The notes beneath the pieces are model-generated. The model did no database searches, was not told the DNA's origin, and saw nothing but the letters and a program-made list of their open reading frames with translations. From the NCBI GenBank assembly GCA_013813615.1, contig JACCRJ010000598.1, positions 1 through 10,552 of the forward strand: a stretch of 10,552 nt of DNA, given 5' to 3'. Of this stretch, positions 6,301 to 10,552 are shown piece after piece; positions within the stretch are counted from its first letter, which is position 1, and every line of letters begins with the position of its first letter. This DNA comes from Lautropia sp. Its GTDB lineage: Bacteria > Pseudomonadota > Gammaproteobacteria > Burkholderiales > Burkholderiaceae_E. Position numbers and translations under genes: made by a program.

Positions 6301-7464
6301 CTACTTCATCTCTTCGTTGAGCAGCGTGACGATGCGGTTGGCAACCCGCTTGTTCTCCGGGCTCGCCGGCAACTCCCCGGCCGCATCCCGCACCGTCAGC
6401 GTCACCTCGGACGTGCCGCTGGCGATGCTGATCTGATAGCGCTGTCCCATCAGGTCCTTGCGTTCGCCGGAGAAGAACCGGGAGATGGTGCCCTGGCGCG
6501 GATCACGCCGGTCGAGATCCACGTAGCGCACGAAGTAGATCCCCTTGGAGCGGTCGCGGTCCTCGACGGTGAAGCCGACCCGATCGAGCACCAGCCCCAC
6601 GTCGCGCCAGGCGCGATCGAAGCCTTCCCTGATCTGCAGCGACGAGAGATCCCCTTCGCTCACCACACGGGTCCGTGCGGATGCGGCGGCGCCTGCGCCG
6701 GCCGGGCCGTTGTCCGCGCGAGCCACCGTGACCGCCTGTCGCGGCACGCCGAACTGCGCGAGCAGCCTGCGCAGGTACTCGATCTCCAGTTCCGGATTAC
6801 TCGGCCTGGGCTGCCAGATCGACTCGTCCTTCAGAATCCCGGTCACCACCTCTTCCATGCCGCGATGGGTCACGTAGATCTCGGTCGTACCGTTGGCCGC
6901 GCGCTCGATGCGGGTGCGGTAGCGGTCGCGCTCGCCGGTGGAATAGCTGCTGCCGAGGGTGCGGCTGAGCACCCCGCGCACCCCGGTGGTTTCGACCCGC
7001 TGGCGCCGCTCCGCCCATTCGGTTTCCAGGATCCCGGTTTCGGCGGAGTCCAGCGCCAGCGCGAAGCCCTGCGAAGCCCAGAAGTCCCGCAACTGCGGCC
7101 AGACCTTTTCGGCCGGCTGATTGATGACGATCCAGCGCACGGCGCCGTCGCGCTCGATGCGCGCGCCGTCGCGCACCGGCAGCACGTCGTTGGTACGTGG
7201 TGCGGCATCGCCGGCCGCCGCGCGTTCCCGGTTGAAGTCCGAGAGCGTCTGCGACGACGTCCGGGCCGGCAGGCTGTAGCGTTCACTGCCCTGCGGCGTC
7301 ACCAGGTCCGGCGGCACGTCCAGTACCGGCCCCTGGGCCGCACCGCGGTATTCGATATTGGCGGGATCCAGGAACGTACGCAGCGAACTGCAGGCACCGA
7401 GGTAGAAAGTGGCCAGCGCAGCTGCCACCAGAACCCTGGCGAGCCGGGCGCGTCGATCGAACAT
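6301..7464 (-). CDS. bamC: Outer-membrane protein assembly lipoprotein BamC (NlpB/DapX family)
   Basis: BamC is an accessory lipoprotein of the BAM complex, which folds beta-barrel proteins into the outer membrane. The 387-residue product has a signal peptide (RRARLARVLVAAALATFYLGAC) with lipobox LGAC and lipidated Cys25. An extended N-terminal tail contains YRGAAQGPVLDVPPDL, matching the conserved stretch by which BamC contacts BamD. Two helix-grip domains follow (about residues 100-220, VRWIVINQPAEKVWPQLRDF; and about 280-387, SLQIREGFDRAWRDVGLVLD...). It is slightly longer than E. coli BamC (344). ATG 7464-7462 shares one base with the dapA stop (TGATG), and the signal peptide starts exactly there. 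Longer in-frame starts would fall inside dapA and lack a signal peptide at the N-terminus. The dapA-bamC order is the same as in E. coli (dapA-nlpB), which supports the assignment. Confidence 0.9.
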   Translation of the reverse strand: MFDRRARLARVLVAAALATFYLGACSSLRTFLDPANIEYRGAAQGPVLDVPPDLVTPQGSERYSLPARTSSQTLSDFNRERAAAGDAAPRTNDVLPVRDGARIERDGAVRWIVINQPAEKVWPQLRDFWASQGFALALDSAETGILETEWAERRQRVETTGVRGVLSRTLGSSYSTGERDRYRTRIERAANGTTEIYVTHRGMEEVVTGILKDESIWQPRPSNPELEIEYLRRLLAQFGVPRQAVTVARADNGPAGAGAAASARTRVVSEGDLSSLQIREGFDRAWRDVGLVLDRVGFTVEDRDRSKGIYFVRYVDLDRRDPRQGTISRFFSGERKDLMGQRYQISIASGTSEVTLTVRDAAGELPASPENKRVANRIVTLLNEEMK

Positions 7465-8345
7465 CAGGTGAGTACTCCAGAAGCCTTCAAGGCTGCCAGC
7501 ACGGTGTCGTGATGGGCTGAAGAAAGCGTTGTCAAGGGCAGGCGAATGCCGCCCTCTATGAGGCCCATCCGGGACATGGCCCATTTGACGGGGATCGGAT
7601 TTGCTTCCATGTACAGTTTGCCGTGCAGGGGAAGCAGCTTGCGGTTGATGGCGAGCGCCGCTCGGAAGTCGCCGTCCAGCGCCGCGCGGCACATCTGCGC
7701 CATCTCCCGGGGTGCAAGATTGGCGGTCACCGAGATCACGCCGTGGGCGCCCATCGCCATCAGCGCCAGCGCGCTGTCGTCGTTGCCGCTGAAGACGGCA
7801 AAACCGGATGGCAGGCGGGCCAGCAGGTCCGAGCCGCGGTAGATATCGCCAGTCGCGTCCTTGATGCCGACGATGCCAGGCACCTGTGCCAGCCTCAATA
7901 CCGTCTCGCCGCTGATGTCCGCAACGGTGCGGGAAGGAACGTTGTAGAGGATGACCGGCAGGCCGGCTTCCTCGGCGACAGCCTTGAAGTGCCGGTACAT
8001 GCCCTCCTGGGTGGGCTTGTTGTAGTACGGCGCCACCTGCAGCGTGGCCTGGGCGCCCACCTGCCTCGCCTGCTGCGTCAGTTCGATGGCCTCGCGCGTC
8101 GAGTTTGCGCCGGTTCCGGCGATGACCGGCACCCTGCCCCGGGCCTGCTCGACCGCCACCCGGATCAACTCCAGATGCTCTTCAACGCTTACCGTCGGCG
8201 ACTCGCCGGTGGTGCCCACCGCCACGATCCCCGCGGTGCCCGATTCGATGTGCCAATCGATCAGCGCGCGGTACCGCTCGAGGTCCAGCGTGCCGTCGTC
8301 ATGCATGGGCGTCACGATCGCGACCACACTGCCCTTGATCATCAT
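7464..8345 (-). CDS. dapA: 4-hydroxy-tetrahydrodipicolinate synthase
   Basis: DapA condenses pyruvate with aspartate semialdehyde, the first committed step toward diaminopimelate and lysine, supplying peptidoglycan and protein synthesis. The 293-residue TIM-barrel protein aligns along its whole length with E. coli DapA (292). Visible active-site residues: T45/T46 in VGTTGES, the PYYNKP tyrosine, Y134 and R139 in ILYNVPSRT, and the Schiff-base lysine K162 in GIKDATGD (bases 7860-7862). NPIPVKWA near the end is also typical. The start is the first of two adjacent ATGs (8345); a GAGGA at 8358-8354 lies eight bases upstream of it and eleven from the second. A TAAAAT hexamer overlaps the stop of the upstream methyltransferase gene (8416-8411) and could be a promoter -10, but no -35 is seen. 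Co-transcription with the methyltransferase is possible too. Confidence 0.97.
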   Translation of the reverse strand: MMIKGSVVAIVTPMHDDGTLDLERYRALIDWHIESGTAGIVAVGTTGESPTVSVEEHLELIRVAVEQARGRVPVIAGTGANSTREAIELTQQARQVGAQATLQVAPYYNKPTQEGMYRHFKAVAEEAGLPVILYNVPSRTVADISGETVLRLAQVPGIVGIKDATGDIYRGSDLLARLPSGFAVFSGNDDSALALMAMGAHGVISVTANLAPREMAQMCRAALDGDFRAALAINRKLLPLHGKLYMEANPIPVKWAMSRMGLIEGGIRLPLTTLSSAHHDTVLAALKASGVLT

Positions 8346-8353
8346 TGGAAGCG

Positions 8354-8358
8354 TCCTC
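8354..8358 (-). promoter_or_regulatory. Ribosome-binding site of dapA (GAGGA)
   Basis: GAGGA on the minus strand is eight bases before ATG 8345 and eleven before ATG 8342, so it favours the first. It is one of the few clear Shine-Dalgarno sequences in the window and marks dapA as independently translated, unlike the coupled genes behind it. Confidence 0.65.
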
Positions 8359-8413
8359 GAATGTCTTTGTGCGTGAACAGCGGCAGCCCCGCCCACTGCA
8401 CGGCACGCGAATT

Positions 8414-9055
8414 TTAGCTCAGCGCGGGCGAAGGACCGTCGAGGGGCAACGATTCCGGATCATGAGGCGGCCGGATCGCGGCGAAGCGCTGTACCAGCGC
8501 AGGTTTCGGATGCGCGGTGTAGCCCTGCTCGAAGGCCAGCATCGAGAGCCCCGCCCGCCGGGCCAGCACGAACAGTTCATCCTGCTGCAGCAGGAAGGCG
8601 GCGTTGGACGGTTTACCATAGCGCTCGTTGCCGATCGTGAAGGTTTCGTAGAGGAGCCTGCCGCCCGGCACCAGCAGTCCCGCCAGCAAGTCGAGCCGCG
8701 GCCGATGGAGAAAATTGGTCACGACCACGACCTCGAACCGCTCGGCTGAAAAGCTCCACCGTCCGGACTCCAGGTCTTCCGCCCGTGCCTCGATGTTCTT
8801 ACTCTCGATGCTGTCGAGCACGGTCCTGTCGCGGTCAACCGCCAGGACCCGGAACCCCCTGCTCGCGGCAAGCCGGGAATGCCGGCCGCTGCCGCACGCG
8901 AAGTCGAGCAGTCGGGCGTTGACGGAAGGTAGCCCGACCCAGCGGGCGATCCAGTCCGAGTGTTGTATAATTGCAACGTGGCCTTCAGTCGGTCCCGGCG
9001 TCGCAGTCCCGCCGGCGGATGGTTCAACTTTCGTAGTGCGCAATCGGCGGCTCAT
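8414..9055 (-). CDS. Class I SAM-dependent methyltransferase
   Basis: Motif I is [16 protein letters not shown], followed by the strand LAVDRD whose Asp should bind the SAM ribose. [11 protein letters not shown] and [12 protein letters not shown] are the motif IV and V regions. [21 protein letters not shown] and a late ALVQRFAA match a family of small bacterial methyltransferases related to TehB. Substrate unknown; no membrane segment. As drawn from ATG 9055 it has 213 residues. The first 30 or so residues show little of the third-position G/C bias seen further on, and relatives usually begin only about ten residues before the WIARW segment. In that area only ATT or ATA codons are in frame, so the true start is unresolved (ATG 9055, TTG 9043, or a non-standard codon near 8971). 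It lies 68 bases upstream of dapA on the same strand. Confidence 0.78.
   Translation of the reverse strand: MSRRLRTTKVEPSAGGTATPGPTEGHVAIIQHSDWIARWVGLPSVNARLLDFACGSGRHSRLAASRGFRVLAVDRDRTVLDSIESKNIEARAEDLESGRWSFSAERFEVVVVTNFLHRPRLDLLAGLLVPGGRLLYETFTIGNERYGKPSNAAFLLQQDELFVLARRAGLSMLAFEQGYTAHPKPALVQRFAAIRPPHDPESLPLDGPSPALS
8966..8971 (+). promoter_or_regulatory. Possible -10 element (TATAAT) for the PAS-GAF sensor gene
   Basis: A consensus TATAAT sits in the most AT-rich patch of the right-hand part (8961-8976). It is flanked by GTTG (8962-8965) and CAAC (8974-8977), a small inverted repeat that could be an operator half-site pair. A transcript would begin near 8978, giving a leader of about 110 bases before the Shine-Dalgarno/ATG at 9080-9092. 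No -35 hexamer is recognisable at normal spacing, so an activator may be needed or the match may be chance. It lies within or just before the 5' end of the opposing methyltransferase. Confidence 0.38.
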
Positions 9056-9061
9056 TCTTCA

Positions 9062-10552
9062 GTGGCTCTAAAGGCAGGCAGGGAACTCTATGTAAAACTG
9101 GTCGCCCGCAAGGACCGGCTGAGGGTGCTCGTCCTGCCGGTTCTGGTCGGGCTCGCCTTCTGCATCGCAGGGCTGCTTTTTCCAGACCAGCTCACCCGCT
9201 ACTTCTGGTACGCGTTGCCGATCGCCCTGGTTGCGATCGGTTGCTTCGGCTTCGGCTTGATGCAGGTCACCGAAGAGCTGCGCGAGCAGCGTGCCATCAA
9301 CAAGCGGCTGAGCGAACTCCAGGCACAGTATGGCGTGGCCGAGGGCCTCGCAGTGATGGGGTCCTGGGTATACGACCTGCTCGAGGACCGCTTTTACTGG
9401 AGCGAAGGCTCGTACCGGGTCTTCGGCATCGACAAGGAACACGGCGCGCCCTCGCCGCGGGCGTTCCACATCTGCATTCATCCCGAGGACCAGCAGCGGT
9501 GGCAGAGCGCCCACCGCCGTGGCGTCAAGCGCGGGCGTGAGGTCCGCATCGAGTACCGCTACATCAAGCGGGGCAAGGACCAGATCTGGATTCGCTCGGT
9601 CGCCCGTCCGGAATCCGACGAGCACGGCAACGTCGTGCGGCTGGCCGGCATCGCGCAGGACATCACCGCCATGCGCACGATGGCGCAGCAGCTTGCGGCC
9701 AGCGAAGCGAAGTTCCGCGACCTCACCCACCTGAGCTCGGACTGGGTCTGGGAAACCGATTCGGAACACCGGGTGTCCTTCATCTCCGAGAGTGTGGTCG
9801 CCGCGCTCGGCGCCTGGGCGAAGGGCAACATCGGGCGGCACTTCTGGGAAGCCAACCTGATCGGGCTGCCGCGCGCCAACTGGGACGGGCTCAAGTCCGA
9901 CCTGGCGGCCGACCGCCAGTTCGAGAACTTCCAGTACAGCCTGCTCGATCCCGACGGCCACCTCTACACCATCGCCATTTCCGGGCGGCCCACCTTCAAC
10001 GCCGCCGGCGCTATCGTCGGCTATCGCGGCGTCGGCCGCAACGTCACCCGGGAGACGCAGCAACAGCTGCTGCTGCAGCTCGAAAGCGAGATCGCGACGG
10101 TGATGCGTGAGCAGAACGACCCCGAGCGGGTGGTGGCGGCGATCATCATCGCCGTGTCGCGGATGATGAGCTGGTCCGGTGGCGCTCACCTGGCGCAGAT
10201 ACCCGGCACCACTTCGCTCACGGTGCGCGAGCGCTGGGGCCTGCCGGTGATCACCCGCCTGCTCGGCGAGCTGCCCAAGCAGATCCCGATCGGTCCGGAT
10301 TCGGTGGAGGCCAAGGCATGGAAAGGCCAGGCGATCTGGATGCGTGACGTGAATCTGCATCCCGGCTTCGCCGAGCGCTACCAGTCGCAGGCGACCGGCA
10401 TGCAGGCCGCCTTCCTCGCACCGATCTCGGACGAGCAAAAGAACGTCCTGTCGGCTCTGCTGTTCTTCTCGCCGGTCGGCTTTCGCGCCGACAATTTCCT
10501 GTCGCAGGTCGCGGACATCCTGTCGCGGACCCTCTCGCTGTATCTGCAGCGC
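9062..10552 (+). CDS. Membrane-anchored PAS-PAS-GAF sensory protein (3' end outside window)
   Basis: The frame is open to the window edge, giving 497 residues from GTG 9062. Two membrane helices (about 22-40 and 48-67) frame a very short periplasmic turn. A coiled coil (VTEELREQRAINKRLSELQ) follows. PAS 1 spans about 95-203, with GSWVYDLLEDRFYWSEGSYRVFGI, the IHPEDQQRW segment and the PAC-like end LAGIAQDITAM. A linker QLAASEAKFRDL leads into PAS 2 (about 217-331, SDWVWETD to GRNVTRE). A GAF-like domain fills about 335-497. No kinase, GGDEF, EAL or other output is reached, so the role (signal input to a kinase or cyclic-di-GMP enzyme) is inference. GTG 9062 is the nearest in-frame standard start upstream of the membrane helices. 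GTG 8978 is an alternative, but codons before about 9095 lack the G/C third-position bias, and a better ribosome site points to 9090 in another frame. The start is uncertain. Confidence 0.85.
   Translation, partial: MALKAGRELYVKLVARKDRLRVLVLPVLVGLAFCIAGLLFPDQLTRYFWYALPIALVAIGCFGFGLMQVTEELREQRAINKRLSELQAQYGVAEGLAVMGSWVYDLLEDRFYWSEGSYRVFGIDKEHGAPSPRAFHICIHPEDQQRWQSAHRRGVKRGREVRIEYRYIKRGKDQIWIRSVARPESDEHGNVVRLAGIAQDITAMRTMAQQLAASEAKFRDLTHLSSDWVWETDSEHRVSFISESVVAALGAWAKGNIGRHFWEANLIGLPRANWDGLKSDLAADRQFENFQYSLLDPDGHLYTIAISGRPTFNAAGAIVGYRGVGRNVTRETQQQLLLQLESEIATVMREQNDPERVVAAIIIAVSRMMSWSGGAHLAQIPGTTSLTVRERWGLPVITRLLGELPKQIPIGPDSVEAKAWKGQAIWMRDVNLHPGFAERYQSQATGMQAAFLAPISDEQKNVLSALLFFSPVGFRADNFLSQVADILSRTLSLYLQR
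9080..9095 (+). promoter_or_regulatory. Shine-Dalgarno plus ATG-TAA start-stop
   Basis: AGGGA (9080-9084), five bases, ATG (9090-9092) and immediately TAA (9093-9095). This is the best ribosome-binding site near the sensor gene, yet its ATG is in another frame and stops after one codon. The sensor's coding-like sequence (KLVARKDRL...) starts at base 9095 in the neighbouring frame. Either translation reinitiates here (CTG 9098 is two bases past the stop), or one or two bases differ from an ancestral ATG start. Confidence 0.42.

Noticed and set aside
5281..7512. Very long open frame (743 codons) on the + strand opposite the MBL-fold and bamC genes
   Set aside because: It is antisense to two well-supported genes with clear motifs, is rich in Arg/His/Gln without recognisable domains, and long antisense frames are common in GC-rich DNA.
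8411..8416. TAAAAT on the minus strand as a promoter for dapA
   Set aside because: It is formed by the methyltransferase stop codon and has no -35 partner; too weak to list as a feature.
9068..10438. 456-codon frame opposite the PAS-GAF gene
   Set aside because: The + strand frame encodes clear PAS and GAF domains; this is its shadow.

Overview
The window is a gene-dense, GC-rich stretch (about two thirds G+C by eye, strong G/C preference at third codon positions). It looks like a betaproteobacterial chromosome. The support is the dapA–bamC pair with a YycJ/WalJ-type metallo-beta-lactamase-fold gene behind it, a mutS-led operon with a RoxA-type oxygenase, and the general protein families. 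Order or genus cannot be fixed from this window. Nothing indicates a phage, plasmid, insertion sequence, CRISPR array, tRNA or rRNA. No gene-free stretch exceeds 300 bases.

Left part, + strand (2–4971): a tightly packed chain of four genes. It starts with the C-terminal four fifths of mutS (mismatch repair). Next come a probably Tat-exported calcineurin-like phosphoesterase, a cupin/JmjC-type 2-oxoglutarate oxygenase of the RoxA (YcfD) ribosomal hydroxylase family, and a small protein resembling DUF7931. Successive genes overlap by 4, 4 and 14 bases, so they are probably transcribed together and translationally coupled. The oxygenase gene carries a perfect 26-bp palindrome and a 29-codon low-complexity stretch, both unusual for a conserved enzyme.

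Middle (4972–5523): a separate + strand gene for a small Ala/Lys-rich helical lipoprotein, preceded by a short hairpin. It runs convergently, with a 16-bp gap, into the next operon.

Right-middle, - strand (9055 down to 5524): a class I SAM-dependent methyltransferase, then dapA (lysine/diaminopimelate synthesis), bamC (outer-membrane protein assembly lipoprotein) and a WalJ/YycJ-like MBL-fold hydrolase. The last three are joined by a 1-base overlap and a 3-base gap, so peptidoglycan precursor supply, outer-membrane assembly and the putative nuclease share one transcript.

Right end, + strand (about 9062 to the window edge): a membrane-anchored PAS–PAS–GAF sensory protein that continues beyond the window, so its output domain is unseen. 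Its start region is the oddest place in the window. A well-spaced Shine-Dalgarno and ATG are followed at once by TAA and sit one base out of register with the real reading frame. The head-to-head methyltransferase start is also unclear.

The gene content is mostly conserved housekeeping. I found no clear new multi-gene system; the most distinctive signals are the start-stop junction, the palindrome/linker in the oxygenase gene, and the MBL nuclease-like gene locked into an envelope operon.
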